A stretch of DNA of 64,000 nucleotides from Enterococcaceae bacterium OF42-14pH9A (GCA_027692465.1 JAQEYU010000005.1:1-64000); one strand, 5' to 3'; counted from the stretch's first letter, positions 1 to 9,153 are shown. Program-made: numbers and translations. Notes: a model not told the origin generated them from the letters alone.

Positions 1-21
1 GAGAGTAGGACGTCGCCACGC
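1..21 (+). rRNA. rrf: 5S rRNA, 3' end (partial)
   Basis: The window opens with GAGAGTAGGACGTCGCCACGC, which matches the conserved 3' end of Firmicutes 5S rRNA (helix strand with GAGAGTAGG and the closing GCCACGC). The rest of the gene lies to the left, so an rRNA operon ends here. No tRNA cluster follows; the next structure is a terminator and then an IS remnant. Confidence 0.85.
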
Positions 22-28
22 AAAACAT

Positions 29-57
29 GACCGTTACGTTTATCGTAGCGGTTTTTT
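29..57 (+). terminator. rRNA operon terminator
   Basis: ACCGTTACG and CGTAGCGGT form a short stem with a 5-nt loop followed by TTTTTT, just after the 5S 3' end. It is the expected position for the rrn operon's intrinsic terminator. Confidence 0.7.
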
Positions 58-185
58 GTTGTCTTAAATATAAAAAATGCGGCAGGTACGACGGCTGCAA
101 GAGTTGTCGGCACTTTGTCAAATCGGACTGATGGTGTCACCTATGAACATCGAAGTGAGGGAACTCCTCCTCCTTTGATGTTTTT

Positions 186-695
186 TTATGTGTACTTGAT
201 CAAGCCATTGATCAAGAGGATACGCAGACGCATGTTTGTGAAACTCCTGAACCCGTAAGAGACGCGCTTTAGGACTTTGATATGTGTATGCAGGTTCTCT
301 AATCGTGCATTGGAGTAAGGCTCAATGAAGGCCAAGAGAATCCCTTTCTCATACGTAAAGAAGGCTTTTTTGATGTGATGCAATTCTGCGGGCACGTGCT
401 TACGGGCTGTAAAATATTTTCCACACGTACGGCAATGATACCGCTGTTTTTTCAACCGCAGATAGGCTCGTTTGTTGCCCGAGCGGTTGAGCAGGATCAT
501 GGATACTTTTTTGCTGTTTTTTACGAGTTGATCCGCCGTTGCTTTACAACACGGACAACGGCGAAAGACACGGGTGAGGGTGCTTTCCGCAAGGGTCACC
601 TTCCTATTTTTATAAACAGCTTCCCTGATTTCGGTAATTTCAATGTTTTCATCTTTAATACTGAAGAGTGATTTGATAGAATGAAGATCGGACAT
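186..695 (-). pseudogene. ISL3-family transposase with catalytic core deleted
   Basis: The 169-aa product keeps the N-terminal zinc-ribbon of ISL3 transposases (CPCC near residue 47 and CRTC near 88) and then runs straight into the typical C-terminal segment (EPYSNARLENLHTHIKVLKR, then YGFRSFTNMRLRILL). Full ISL3 transposases are about 400-430 aa. The DDE catalytic domain between these parts is gone, but the fusion stays in frame with no premature stop. It may still bind the element ends through the zinc-ribbon while being unable to cut, which would make it a possible repressor or a substrate-only relic. Activity is not inferred. Confidence 0.8.
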
Positions 696-767
696 ACAAA
701 AACTTCCTTTCAGAATGTGGTTTTAGGCGACTCTATTCTAACGGATTTTTTGTATGTCTTTTTGTTT

Positions 768-812
768 TTTTCAAAAAAACTGGGACCGATGGAATATTTC
801 CATCAGTCCCAG
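768..812 (-). terminator. Minus-strand terminator inside the IS end
   Basis: A 13-bp stem with one mismatch (CTGGGAC at 780, GTCCCAG ending at 812) is followed on the minus strand by a T-run. It lies between the right inverted repeat and the transposase start, so it would stop transcription entering the transposase from outside, a common protective feature of insertion sequences. Confidence 0.6.
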
Positions 813-880
813 AAATTATAGCGCCGAGTTGTCGTACCTGCCTGTATTACGAGGCGTGTTTGTCTTAAACTGAACTGACT

Positions 881-1411
881 TCAATCACATGTTTCGAAAG
901 GATTGTCCATTGGCTCATTAGGCTCACTATCAGTAGACGGTGAGGGCAGGATCCGGTTCACCAGAATGGCAATGAACATCCCGATGAAACTGTCCAAGAC
1001 CCGGTTGAAGGCATACCAATAGGACTCATGGGCGGGGATCATAAAGAGAATCGTCAGCAGAGTTGCACAGGCTCCCACTGTTCCTTCGTGATAATCAAAG
1101 CGGGCCAATAATGCGATGATCAGCATGATTACCAAGGGAATCGCGAGCAGCTGCACAACCCGTCCCTGACCGAATGTATGGAAAATGAAAATACAAATCA
1201 TCGAAGCCAGAGCACCGAATGTATTGCCCATGATACGATGTTTGCCGTAACGCAGGGTGTTGACATGATCTTCTCGCAGCGTAAAGACTGCAGTGATACA
1301 GGCCACGACGTAAGTCTCTCGTTGCAGCAGAAAGCTCAGCAGGATACAGATGAAGACGCTGACCCCGGTCTTGATATTACGAAAGCCGAAACGCAGGCCG
1401 AAAATCTGCAT
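881..1411 (-). CDS. FUSC/aromatic acid exporter-like membrane protein
   Basis: About 176 aa with four to five hydrophobic segments (around residues 15-35, 45-60, 75-95, 105-130 and 140-165). The pattern and the phrases TLREDHVNTLRYGKHRIMGN and TLLTILFMIP resemble the N-terminal membrane half of the ArAE/FUSC family (DUF939 type), whose members are linked to export of aromatic acids in other bacteria. The soluble half of larger members is absent. I chose ATG at 1411 because AAGGGA lies nine bases upstream; an ATG at 1420 touches the Shine-Dalgarno. Substrate is unknown. Confidence 0.65.
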   Translation of the reverse strand: MQIFGLRFGFRNIKTGVSVFICILLSFLLQRETYVVACITAVFTLREDHVNTLRYGKHRIMGNTFGALASMICIFIFHTFGQGRVVQLLAIPLVIMLIIALLARFDYHEGTVGACATLLTILFMIPAHESYWYAFNRVLDSFIGMFIAILVNRILPSPSTDSEPNEPMDNPFETCD

Positions 1412-1467
1412 CTGGTTCATTCCCTTCTTTATAGATTATTTCTTGTTGTCAATGGAATCCGGTCCAT

Positions 1468-1499
1468 GAAAAAAGCAGCGGACCCGCAAGCCCGCTGCT
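1468..1499 (-). terminator. Terminator of the 1538-1822 gene
   Basis: GCAGCGG and CCGCTGC pair across a 10-nt loop, with a T-run on the minus strand. It follows the stop of the minus-strand gene ending at 1538. Confidence 0.7.
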
Positions 1500-1537
1500 G
1501 CAACTCTTTTCAGTATAACGAGTCAGACTGGCCGCTG

Positions 1538-1822
1538 TCAATCCCCGCTGTAATCGGAATAAGAGGGACCATTCACCTTCAGCTCGATCTGCTCTTCTTC
1601 GGAAAGTTCCTGATAGACGTCAGATTCGGTCAAAAATCGCTGCCAATCAGCCGTGATCATCTGATTCAGTGCATCAACGTTGGGATGCTCCCAGACCGGT
1701 TGTGCCTGTCCGCTTTCCTCTATGAATTGCCCGGTACTATCCGTGTGCCGGTTCCGAAGCTCTGTCAGATCGTGTTTTTTTCCGAAGTTTGCTTCCCATT
1801 CTTGCCGTAATTTTTTCAACAT
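1538..1822 (-). CDS. Hypothetical acidic protein
   Basis: A 94-aa soluble protein I do not recognise. It is rich in Glu, Gln and Asp, has predicted helices (LKKLRQEWEANF, VDALNQMITADWQRFLTE) and an acidic stretch (ELSEEEQIEL). A longer reading frame begins at 1963, but AGGAG with 8-nt spacing before the ATG at 1822 makes the shorter form more likely. It has its own terminator and is convergent with nothing; the 5'-nucleotidase-like gene is divergent from it. Confidence 0.55.
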   Translation of the reverse strand: MLKKLRQEWEANFGKKHDLTELRNRHTDSTGQFIEESGQAQPVWEHPNVDALNQMITADWQRFLTESDVYQELSEEEQIELKVNGPSYSDYSGD

Positions 1823-2022
1823 TGTATTCCACTCCTGTTCTGATCGTGTCAGGCGGCTGCTGAAAACAGCTGCCGAATCGGATCCGGATGCCGGTGACCG
1901 ATACTTTTTTGCTATTTTCAGTTTAGCATGGATGCTCAACAGTTGAAAATAATACGATGACATCGACAGGTCGCAAGGGGATGCTTTGTGGTAGACTGGA
2001 GGGGAAGAAACGGGGGAAAGAC

Positions 2023-3405
2023 ATGGAAAAAATCACGTTGATCCATACCAATGATCTGCATTCACATCTGGAGAACTGGCCCAGGATTCGCCGCTATATT
2101 GATCAGCGGCAACGGGAGATCAGAAACAAGGGCAACAGTGTCATCACGGTAGACTTGGGGGATTTCGTCGACCGCTGGCATCCTTTGACGGAAGCCACTA
2201 ACGGACAAGCCAATATCCGCCTGATGAATCAAGTGCATTATGATGCCGCGACGATTGGCAACAATGAAGGAACCGGCAACTCGAAACGGGATCTGGATCA
2301 TCTTTATGATGAAGCTGAATTCGATGTTCTGCTGGCTAATTTATATGACAATAAAACACTGCAGCTGCCGCAATGGTGTCGTCCCTACAAGGTGATCACC
2401 ACGAATCAGGGAACCAAGGTGGGGCTGATTGCGATGACGGCACCGTTTCCGCTGACTTATGCTCCGAACGGCTGGGATATCCGTAATCCATTGGAGATCT
2501 TGCCGCAATTGACCGCACGTTTGAAAAAAGAAGTGGATGTTCTGGTCCTGATGAGTCATCTGGGGATCGTGGATGACCTGGAGATTGCCCGTCAGCTGCC
2601 GGCTATTGATGTGATCCTCGGCTCTCATACCCATCATTTATTTCCGGCGGGAAAAATCGAAAACGGAGTCCAGCTGGCTGCAGCCGGGAAATTCGGGCAG
2701 TATATCGGCGAGGTCCGGCTGTATCTGGATGAGGAGCATCGGATAACGGCAACGAAGGCCAGGACGATTGCAACGGACGAACTGACGGTCTTTCCGGAGG
2801 ACGAAGAAGAGATCAGCGGCTATCTGGAAACCGGGCATCGCCTGCTCCAAAGTCAGGCGGTAGCTTTGCTGCCGCACCCTTTGACGCTGGATCCCGAAGA
2901 TGAGTTTCCTTTTATCAAAACGGCTTTGGAAGCAGTCAAAGTTCGGGGACAGACAGAGGTTGCCGTTTTGAACAGCGGCTTGTTTCTGACGCCGCTTCCT
3001 GCCGGTAAAGTGGATCAGGATATGCTCCATCAGGCACTGCCGCATCCGATGCATTTGATCCGGGTGACTTTGCAGGGCAGCGATATTGAACGAATGGTGC
3101 TGGAAATGGAGAAAAATCGCGGTTTTTTGCGGCGATTTCCGGTATTGGGCATGGGCTTTCGGGGGAAAATCTTCGGTGAAATCGTCTATGCCGGGATCGA
3201 ATACGATGCGATAAATCATCAAGTATTGTGGCTGGGACGTCCGTTGGAGCCAAAGCGGGCGTATACCTTCACGACCGTCGATCATTTTATGTTTGTGCCC
3301 TTCTTTCCTACGATTGAAATCATGGGGGAGCATGAGTTTTTGTTTCCGGAATTTATCCGCTCGGTGGTGGCCAGCTATTTGCACAGTCACTATCCATTGA
3401 CTTGA
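2023..3405 (+). CDS. YunD-like metallophosphatase / 5'-nucleotidase
   Basis: A 460-aa member of the bifunctional UDP-sugar hydrolase/5'-nucleotidase superfamily. The N-terminal calcineurin-type metallophosphatase domain shows its metal ligands in order: HTNDLHSH (near residue 7), DLGDF (near 45), GNNE (near 80), and later SHLG and GSHTHH (near 185 and 205). The C-terminal part matches the nucleotidase C domain. There is no signal peptide, so it is probably cytosolic like B. subtilis YunD. The ATG at 2023 has GGGGGAAAG upstream; an earlier in-frame ATG at 1957 lacks one. Exact substrate is not known. Confidence 0.85.
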   Translation: MEKITLIHTNDLHSHLENWPRIRRYIDQRQREIRNKGNSVITVDLGDFVDRWHPLTEATNGQANIRLMNQVHYDAATIGNNEGTGNSKRDLDHLYDEAEFDVLLANLYDNKTLQLPQWCRPYKVITTNQGTKVGLIAMTAPFPLTYAPNGWDIRNPLEILPQLTARLKKEVDVLVLMSHLGIVDDLEIARQLPAIDVILGSHTHHLFPAGKIENGVQLAAAGKFGQYIGEVRLYLDEEHRITATKARTIATDELTVFPEDEEEISGYLETGHRLLQSQAVALLPHPLTLDPEDEFPFIKTALEAVKVRGQTEVAVLNSGLFLTPLPAGKVDQDMLHQALPHPMHLIRVTLQGSDIERMVLEMEKNRGFLRRFPVLGMGFRGKIFGEIVYAGIEYDAINHQVLWLGRPLEPKRAYTFTTVDHFMFVPFFPTIEIMGEHEFLFPEFIRSVVASYLHSHYPLT

Positions 3406-3600
3406 AAACAAGGTATAATGGAAAACAGGTATATTGTCAAAATGCGTGGATTGACGCCAGTTTAGAAAGTCTGGTGCCGGGTATTTTTGCTGTGTCCTGC
3501 AAACAGAAAATTAAACGACAGCCGTCTGAGCCCTGCTATCGCAATTTGGGCTGCGGGGAGCCAAGCGACGGCTTTTGCATACTTTACAGGTGGTGTAAAA

Positions 3601-4461
3601 ATGACCAGTAACAAAGAAGAACAGCAAGAAAAAAGCCTGTCTGAGGAATTGACACAGGTTTTGGAAGAAGTTGCAGCCGACGATATCGAGGCTGTCAAAC
3701 CGCCTAAAGGAGAGCCGGTGACGGTTTTGAACGAGACGGACTTCATGATCGGGGAACGTCAGTACAAGCTGGTGGCTGACCATCGTGAAGGCTTCAATGC
3801 GGAAAAACTGGGGGAACGCTTCAGCGACGTTTTGGCCCGTTACGATTATATTGTCGGCGATTGGGGCTACGAGCAGCTGCGTCTGAAGGGCTTTTTTGAA
3901 GTGGATGACCGCAAAGCACTGCCGGAACAGCGGATCGATACGCTGGAGGACTATTTGTATGAATTCTGCAATTTCGGCTGTGCCTATTTCGTTATCAAAC
4001 GGGTCGGCGGCAAGCGAGAGAAGACCTCTAATCGCAGGCGTCGTAAACGGACCGGCAAAGAGGACAATCTCCAAGATGACTACAGCCGGACAAATGAAGA
4101 AAACAGTCGGGAACGCAGTGGACAACAAGGTGGCGAGAATCCTGCCGGCAGCGGGCAAAACCGCAACAGTCGAGACCGTCGTCGCAGCAATCGCAGCAGT
4201 CGGGATTCGCAAGAACGCAGTGCTCAGAATCAGGAACGCAGCAAAAATTCCGGAATCAATCAGAAAAAACGCCGCAATCCGCAGGCTGAGGGGCAGGCGC
4301 ACATCGAAGAACGTCGCGAGCCGCTTGCTAAAAAGCGCAAACCGGTGATCAAGAGCCGTCAGGAGAAACAACCCGGGACGCCGGACAGCGCAGCAAGCCA
4401 GCCGGCTGTTGCCAAGGGCGGGAAAAAAGGCGGCTATACTATCAGAAAGCGGGAAGAGTAG
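3601..4461 (+). CDS. yutD: YutD family protein with long basic tail
   Basis: 286 aa. The N-terminal half (residues about 35-140, with FMIGERQYKLVADHREGFN, RYDYIVGDWGYEQLRLKGFF and EFCNFGCAYFVIKR) is the DUF1027/YutD domain, a small family of unknown function in Firmicutes. The second half is low-complexity and strongly basic, rich in Arg, Ser, Asn and Gln, and is probably disordered and may bind nucleic acid. The start has AGGTGG upstream. It leads a tight operon with the phosphatase and membrane protein that follow, the same order seen in related Firmicutes. Confidence 0.85.
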   Translation: MTSNKEEQQEKSLSEELTQVLEEVAADDIEAVKPPKGEPVTVLNETDFMIGERQYKLVADHREGFNAEKLGERFSDVLARYDYIVGDWGYEQLRLKGFFEVDDRKALPEQRIDTLEDYLYEFCNFGCAYFVIKRVGGKREKTSNRRRRKRTGKEDNLQDDYSRTNEENSRERSGQQGGENPAGSGQNRNSRDRRRSNRSSRDSQERSAQNQERSKNSGINQKKRRNPQAEGQAHIEERREPLAKKRKPVIKSRQEKQPGTPDSAASQPAVAKGGKKGGYTIRKREE

Positions 4462-4465
4462 AAAC

Positions 4466-5236
4466 GTGAAATATACAGGCTATTTGATTGATCTGGATGG
4501 AACTATTTATCGGGGCAGTGAGCCGATTCCGGCCGGCAAACGGTTCGTGGAGTCGCTGCAGCAACGCAAGCTGCCCTTTTTATTTGTCACCAACAACACT
4601 ACCCGCTCACCGGAAACGGTTCAGAAACGGTTGGCGGAGGTTTTTGATATCCATGTAGCTGCCGAAACGGTTTATACGGCCAGCCTGGCTACCATTGACT
4701 ATATGAAAGATGACGGGCGCGGAAAAAAAGTCTTTGTCATCGGTGAAGCAGGGCTGATTGATCTGATCCTGGCTGCCGGCTTTGTCTGGGAAGAAGCGGC
4801 ACCGGACTATGTCGTGGTGGGGTTGGATACAGCCCTCACCTATGAGAAAGTCGTGACTGCGACGTTGGCGATCCAGAGAGGAGCGGTCTTTATCGGGACC
4901 AATCCTGATAAAAATATTCCTACTGAACGAGGCCTGCTGCCGGGAGCGGGTTCTTTGATCAGCTTCGTGGAAACCGCAACACAGACCAAACCGATTTTTA
5001 TCGGTAAGCCCGAAGCTGTCATCATGGATAAGGCGGTCGCACATCTGGGGCTGCCCAAATCACAGGTCCTGATGGTAGGAGACAATTACGAGACTGACAT
5101 CCGTTCGGGCATTGATAACGGCGTTGATTCCCTTTTGGTACTGTCGGGCTTCACGCCAAAAGAGGCGGTTGCGGGACTGCCGATTCCGCCGACTTATGTC
5201 GTGGATTCTTTGGATGAATGGGATTTTGAGCGATGA
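4466..5236 (+). CDS. yutF: HAD-IIA sugar-phosphate phosphatase (YutF/NagD type)
   Basis: 256 aa. HAD motif I is LIDLDGTIYRG near residue 8, with NNTTRSP (motif II, near 40), a conserved Lys in GKPEAVI and GDNYETDI (motif III-IV, near 205). This is the NagD-like HAD-IIA class that dephosphorylates small phosphorylated metabolites. The GTG start at 4466 is only four bases after the yutD stop and has GGGAAGAG before it. It overlaps the next gene by an ATGA junction, so translation is likely coupled. Confidence 0.88.
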   Translation: MKYTGYLIDLDGTIYRGSEPIPAGKRFVESLQQRKLPFLFVTNNTTRSPETVQKRLAEVFDIHVAAETVYTASLATIDYMKDDGRGKKVFVIGEAGLIDLILAAGFVWEEAAPDYVVVGLDTALTYEKVVTATLAIQRGAVFIGTNPDKNIPTERGLLPGAGSLISFVETATQTKPIFIGKPEAVIMDKAVAHLGLPKSQVLMVGDNYETDIRSGIDNGVDSLLVLSGFTPKEAVAGLPIPPTYVVDSLDEWDFER

Positions 5237-5940
5237 AAAAATCTGCGGAAATGCTTCAGAAGACTTCTGATGAGCAGGGGCGCTCCACTGGGAAAAAGCT
5301 GTTGGCACCAGGAAAGCAGCGGGTCTTGGAACTTTTGGGGTTGATCTGCTTGTTTTTGGCACTGATCTCCCTGGCGGTGGCAATCACAATCAATTTTCGA
5401 CCGTTGTATGTTTTTGATATCAATTATTTGCAGATCTTGGACTGGGTGGATATGAGCAAGGAGACACTGTTGAAAAACTTTGATCAGCTGATGGCTTTTT
5501 TGAACAATCCTTTCAATCAGACGCTGGCGTTGCCGGACTTTCCGATGTCGGCGGCCGGTCGGGGCCATTTCGTGGATGTCAAGAAGCTGTTTCTATTGGA
5601 TTACGGTGTCTTGATTCTGACGGTTGTGCCGGCATTCTTATATCTGCGGCATTTGAAAAAAAGCGCCCGGCTCTTCAAACTGGTGCGGCCTTTTCAATGG
5701 GGAATGGGGCTCCCGGTCATCTTGGGTGCAGTCATGGCGATCGGCTTTGATACCTTCTTCGTAAAATTCCATGAATTGTTTTTTGCCAATGACGACTGGC
5801 TGTTCGATCCGGCAACAGACCCGATCATCAATGTGCTGCCGGAAAGCTTTTTTATGCATTGCTTTATCTTGGCTTTCCTGCTGATTGAGCTGTTCTTTTT
5901 GACGTTGGTAATCATCGGCCGGCGCTCTTTGAAGAAATGA
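5233..5940 (+). CDS. TIGR01906/DUF1461 integral membrane protein
   Basis: 235 aa with about five membrane segments: residues 35-58, 118-135, 152-175, then 205-230 near the end. The loop with QILDWVDMSKETLLKNFDQL and the motif RGHFVDVKKLF are typical of the TIGR01906 (DUF1461) family found behind YutD/YutF in lactic acid bacteria. Function is unknown. ATGA overlap with the phosphatase places it last in the three-gene operon, which ends at a strong terminator. Confidence 0.8.
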   Translation: MKKSAEMLQKTSDEQGRSTGKKLLAPGKQRVLELLGLICLFLALISLAVAITINFRPLYVFDINYLQILDWVDMSKETLLKNFDQLMAFLNNPFNQTLALPDFPMSAAGRGHFVDVKKLFLLDYGVLILTVVPAFLYLRHLKKSARLFKLVRPFQWGMGLPVILGAVMAIGFDTFFVKFHELFFANDDWLFDPATDPIINVLPESFFMHCFILAFLLIELFFLTLVIIGRRSLKK

Positions 5941-5947
5941 AGACATG

Positions 5948-5988
5948 AAAAAACGGTACCGCCTTTTTTGAGAGGCGGTACCGTTTTT
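5948..5988. terminator. Bidirectional terminator
   Basis: AAAAACGGTACCGCC pairs with GGCGGTACCGTTTTT, with T-runs on both strands. It separates the yutD operon (plus) from pgpA (minus). Confidence 0.9.
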
Positions 5989-6011
5989 GTGTATCTTTTA
6001 CAAGACAATAG

Positions 6012-6521
6012 TTACTGCACGATATAATGGGATTTTGACGGATGCGAGTGAGCCAGGCGGCTGGCGGCCGCCGCAGCGATGGCGCCCACGATGTCATCAA
6101 GGAAGGTGTGAACGTTTTTGCCGTCGTGGCTGTTGAGATCAGCTAAGATCCCCGGTTTGACTTTGTCGATATAGCCGTAGTTGGTAAAGCCGATGGATCC
6201 GTAGACGTTGACGATCGAAAGGGCCAGAATCTCATCGATACCGTAGAGGCCTTCATCTTCGGCTACGATTTCCTGCAGCGGAGCAATCAGCTCGCCTTTT
6301 TCAGCCATGATGTCCAGTTGGATCCCGGTCAGGATCGTATTGTGGACTTCCCGCTTGGTAAGCACGGCATCCACGGATTCGATACATTCATCGATGGTGA
6401 TGTCTTTGATGTAGTCTTTTTGCAGGAAGTAAACCAGTTCACCGATGTCTTTTAAACTGACTCCGCGGCTGGCCAGTAATTCCCGAGCTTTTTCTTCCAG
6501 TGTTTTTGTTTCGATTACCAT
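6012..6521 (-). CDS. pgpA: Phosphatidylglycerophosphatase A
   Basis: 169 aa. The motifs DIGELVYFLQKDY, DDIVGAIAAAAASRL and GSIGFTNYGYIDK match the soluble PgpA/YutG family of Firmicutes. PgpA removes the phosphate from phosphatidylglycerol phosphate to make phosphatidylglycerol. This form lacks the membrane segments of E. coli PgpA, as usual in Bacilli. GAGGAATC precedes the ATG. Its neighbours yutD/yutF in convergent array echo the yut region of other Firmicutes. The 256 bp upstream hold no gene. Confidence 0.85.
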   Translation of the reverse strand: MVIETKTLEEKARELLASRGVSLKDIGELVYFLQKDYIKDITIDECIESVDAVLTKREVHNTILTGIQLDIMAEKGELIAPLQEIVAEDEGLYGIDEILALSIVNVYGSIGFTNYGYIDKVKPGILADLNSHDGKNVHTFLDDIVGAIAAAAASRLAHSHPSKSHYIVQ

Positions 6522-6777
6522 AGTTGATTCCTCCGTATCTTGATTCAGAGCGGATCAGGCAGTAAGGCTGCTGCTGCCCGGCGCCCGTATTGCATTTTTT
6601 GCAGCAGGATTGAAAGTAAGATCCGCTGCAAATGTAAATGCTTTCACCTGATTATCGTACCATATTTCACAACTTTTGAAAAATACTTATCCGGATTGGC
6701 GAAAGCAGAAAGGATTGCGAAAAAAGGGCAGTAGCAGTTGTTTTCTTGAGTGAAAACCTGTTTATTTCAAACACGCC

Positions 6778-7776
6778 CTAATCCTGTTCCGGCAGTTTGG
6801 TAAAGAGACTGGTGGAATGTCCCGGATGCAGGCGATTGGCCGGATTCAAATAGTAGAGAGCATTATTCACGGCAGTTGGTGCCTCGCCGAAACCGGCAGC
6901 GATAAGCTTGACTTTTCCCTGGTAGGAAACGATATCTCCGCAGGCATAGACTCCGGGAAGTGAAGTACTCATATCCGAAGCGACAGCGATTCCCCGCCGG
7001 TCACCCTCCAGCTGCCAATCCTTAAGATCGAGATCGGTAGTGAACCCATAACTCACCAGCAGACGATCACAAGGCAGCTCCAGACTTTCGCCGGTTTTGG
7101 GATGGGTGACAGTAAGTGCCTGCAAGGCCTCGCTTCCCGTCAAGCCGCTGATTACATAAGGGGTACGAATCGTGATTCCGGGATGATTTTTGACTTGTTC
7201 CAAAGTGTGTTCGTGGCCTCGGAAGGTATCGCGGCGATGCAAAATTGTAACGGATGCGGCTACCGGTGCTAACATTAAGGCCCAGTCCAGGGCCGAATCG
7301 CCACCACCAGCGATGACGACGTTTTTGCCGGCATAAGCCATGACGTCGGTCACGAAATAATCGATACCGCGGCCTTCAAAATGCCCGGCTTCCGGCAGTT
7401 TCAGACGCCGCGGAGCAAAGGAGCCGTTTCCCAATGCCAAAACCAATGAGCGGGTGTAGTGGGTCTCTTTGTCGGTGGTGACGGTGATCAGGCCGTCAGC
7501 AGCGGTTTGGATCCCGGTGACTTTTTGTTCCAATGCGTAACTGTGGGAAAAAGCTGCCAGTTGCCGCTTCAGATTGGCTACCAGATCGCCAGCCTTGATC
7601 TGTTCGTATCCGGGGATGTCATAGATCATTTTCTCCGGATAAAGGGCTGCCAGCTGACCACCCAATTGCGGCAGACTGTCGATAATCTTGGTTTTTGCCT
7701 TGCGCATCCCGGCGTAAAAACCGGCAAACATTCCGGCCGGGCCGGCGCCGACGATGGTGATGTCATATATATCCAT
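6778..7776 (-). CDS. Ferredoxin/flavodoxin-NADP+ reductase (thioredoxin reductase-like)
   Basis: 332 aa. The FAD-binding Rossmann motif GAGPAGMFAGFYAG is near residue 10 and the NADPH site GGGDSALDWA near 155; GVYACGDI near 285 closes the FAD site. The redox CxxC of true thioredoxin reductase is missing, which marks the YumC-type ferredoxin-NADP+ reductase (FNR2) of Firmicutes. ATG at 7776 is favoured by GAGGAATC; an upstream GTG/ATG adds only five residues. It stands alone with repeat copy A upstream. Confidence 0.85.
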   Translation of the reverse strand: MDIYDITIVGAGPAGMFAGFYAGMRKAKTKIIDSLPQLGGQLAALYPEKMIYDIPGYEQIKAGDLVANLKRQLAAFSHSYALEQKVTGIQTAADGLITVTTDKETHYTRSLVLALGNGSFAPRRLKLPEAGHFEGRGIDYFVTDVMAYAGKNVVIAGGGDSALDWALMLAPVAASVTILHRRDTFRGHEHTLEQVKNHPGITIRTPYVISGLTGSEALQALTVTHPKTGESLELPCDRLLVSYGFTTDLDLKDWQLEGDRRGIAVASDMSTSLPGVYACGDIVSYQGKVKLIAAGFGEAPTAVNNALYYLNPANRLHPGHSTSLFTKLPEQD

Positions 7777-7826
7777 GGAGATTCCTCGCATTCTGTAATA
7801 AGTGTTGTCAAAAGCGACAGTCGCGC

Positions 7827-8018
7827 TTAGGGTGTATCTAAAAATTTCAGTGGCAGCTACTTTGGTCCTTTTTGTCGTAAACGCACAACTTTAAGGCGTG
7901 TCTGAAAACGCCGGTGGCAGCTATTTTAGTCCTTTTCACCGCAATCTGCCCGTAAATGCGCAGCTTTGCACCACGTAAGCTGCCTTTACTCCAATCCGGA
8001 GTTTTACGATACGCCCTT
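7827..8018 (+). repeat. Dispersed repeat copy A (tandem half plus deleted copy)
   Basis: Two elements of the roughly 160-bp repeat family in tandem. The first (7827-7892) is a left end truncated inside the core. The second (from 7891, TTAAGGCGTGTCTGAAAAC) has the left end and core including TTTGCACCACGTAAGCTGC, then jumps from CTTTACTCC to a right end ending near 8018, missing about 35 bp. The spacer from 8019 to 8407 shows no gene; CTGTTCGTT at 8043 and AACGAACAG at 8103 form an inverted pair. Confidence 0.75.
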
Positions 8019-8407
8019 GCTGTGGAGGATGCAAAGTCCCGGCAGCTGTTCGTTGAGAATCTTTCTCAGTCGCTAACTGGCATTATAACAAACCAAGTGG
8101 CAAACGAACAGTTTTCTGCTATCATGTTAATTATGAGGGAAAAGCTGCGGCTGCCAATGTGAGAGATCCGATCTTTTTCCCGGTGTTGCGGCGGCTTTTT
8201 CTTAATCAAGCAGGATGATCTGAACTATTGGACGAAGAGAATGTAATGCGTATTTTGCGGTAATCAAAAAGTGATCACCTCTGACACCATGCGTGTGTCG
8301 TGTGCGCCGTGTGTGCCGGAAAGATTCTTAGGTTAAGCAAAGCGGACTATGAACTGTCGTCGTTTTTTCAAAATGCATCCTGTCATCTATCAAAAGGAGT
8401 GACTGTT

Positions 8408-8998
8408 ATGTCTCAATTTCCACAATTATCATTGAAAGAACAAGCCGGCCATAAAGCGCTGATCAAAACCAACCGCGGAAATATCCTGGTGCAGCTGTTT
8501 CCTGAGCTGGCACCTCGCACGGTTGAAAACTTTGAAACGCTGGTCAAAAAGGGCTACTACGACGGCGTTATTTTTCACCGGGTAATCCCTGATTTCATGA
8601 TCCAAGGCGGCGACCCTACCGGTACCGGCATGGGGGGCGAAAGTGCATTCGGCGGAACCTTTGAAGACGAGTTCTCCAAGGAACTTTTCAACGTACGGGG
8701 TGCTTTGTCGATGGCCAATGCCGGTCCGAACACCAACGGCAGCCAATTTTTCATCGTTTCCAACCAGAACGTACCCGGAAATATGCTGGGGCAACTGGAA
8801 GGCGCCGGCTATCCTTCTGAAGTCATCGAAGCCTACAAAGAAGGTGGGACTCCTTGGTTGGACTTCCGCCACACCGTTTTCGGTCACGTGATCGAAGGCA
8901 TGGATGTGGTCGATGAGATTCAAAACGTCCAACGGGGGCCACAAGACCGCCCGGTACACGATGTTGTCATTGAAGGCATTGAACTATTGGAAGACTAA
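8408..8998 (+). CDS. Cyclophilin-type peptidyl-prolyl cis-trans isomerase
   Basis: 196 aa. Classic cyclophilin sequence: [19 protein letters not shown] (catalytic Arg and Phe region, near residue 58), then NTNGSQFFI (near 115), and [15 protein letters not shown] (near 158). It speeds isomerisation of X-Pro peptide bonds. No signal peptide or lipobox is present, so it is cytosolic. A 20-residue insertion around [20 protein letters not shown] is typical of the lactic acid bacteria form. AAAGGAG lies nine bases before the ATG. Single gene with its own terminator. Confidence 0.92.
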   Translation: MSQFPQLSLKEQAGHKALIKTNRGNILVQLFPELAPRTVENFETLVKKGYYDGVIFHRVIPDFMIQGGDPTGTGMGGESAFGGTFEDEFSKELFNVRGALSMANAGPNTNGSQFFIVSNQNVPGNMLGQLEGAGYPSEVIEAYKEGGTPWLDFRHTVFGHVIEGMDVVDEIQNVQRGPQDRPVHDVVIEGIELLED

Positions 8999-9002
8999 TC
9001 AC

Positions 9003-9046
9003 AAAAAGCCCTGCAAAGTTCGCCATAAGAACTTTGCAGGGCTTTT
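9003..9046 (+). terminator. Terminator after cyclophilin gene
   Basis: AAAAGCCCTGCAAAGTTC pairs with GAACTTTGCAGGGCTTTT. Confidence 0.9.
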
Positions 9047-9094
9047 GCTGTCTTTTGCGGCTATTTTGAAGCAGCAATCATTTTTCAAAAAATT

Positions 9095-9153
9095 GCCGTC
9101 ATTCCCATGGCAGCCTGGACTCATATCCTGCAGGCTGCCGAGGGAATGACGGC
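9095..9153 (-). terminator. Long two-part hairpin, probable minus-strand terminator
   Basis: GCCGTCATTCCC (9095-9106) pairs with GGGAATGACGGC (9142-9153), and inside it GGCAGCCTG (9109) pairs with CAGGCTGCC (9131). On the minus strand a T-run follows, so it could end transcription of the MutS-like gene, whose stop is 160 bp away. Confidence 0.65.

Larger units (their letters stand above)
81..842. mobile_element. Internally deleted ISL3-family insertion sequence
   Basis: The segment is bounded by a perfect 12-bp inverted repeat, GGCAGGTACGAC at 81-92 and its complement at 831-842. It encloses a shortened ISL3-type transposase on the minus strand. Normal ISL3 elements are about 1.4 kb, so roughly half is missing and the element cannot move on its own. 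No clear 8-bp target duplication is seen outside the repeats. It sits directly downstream of an rRNA operon. A transposase supplied by a full-length relative could in principle mobilise it; that is inference. Confidence 0.7.
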
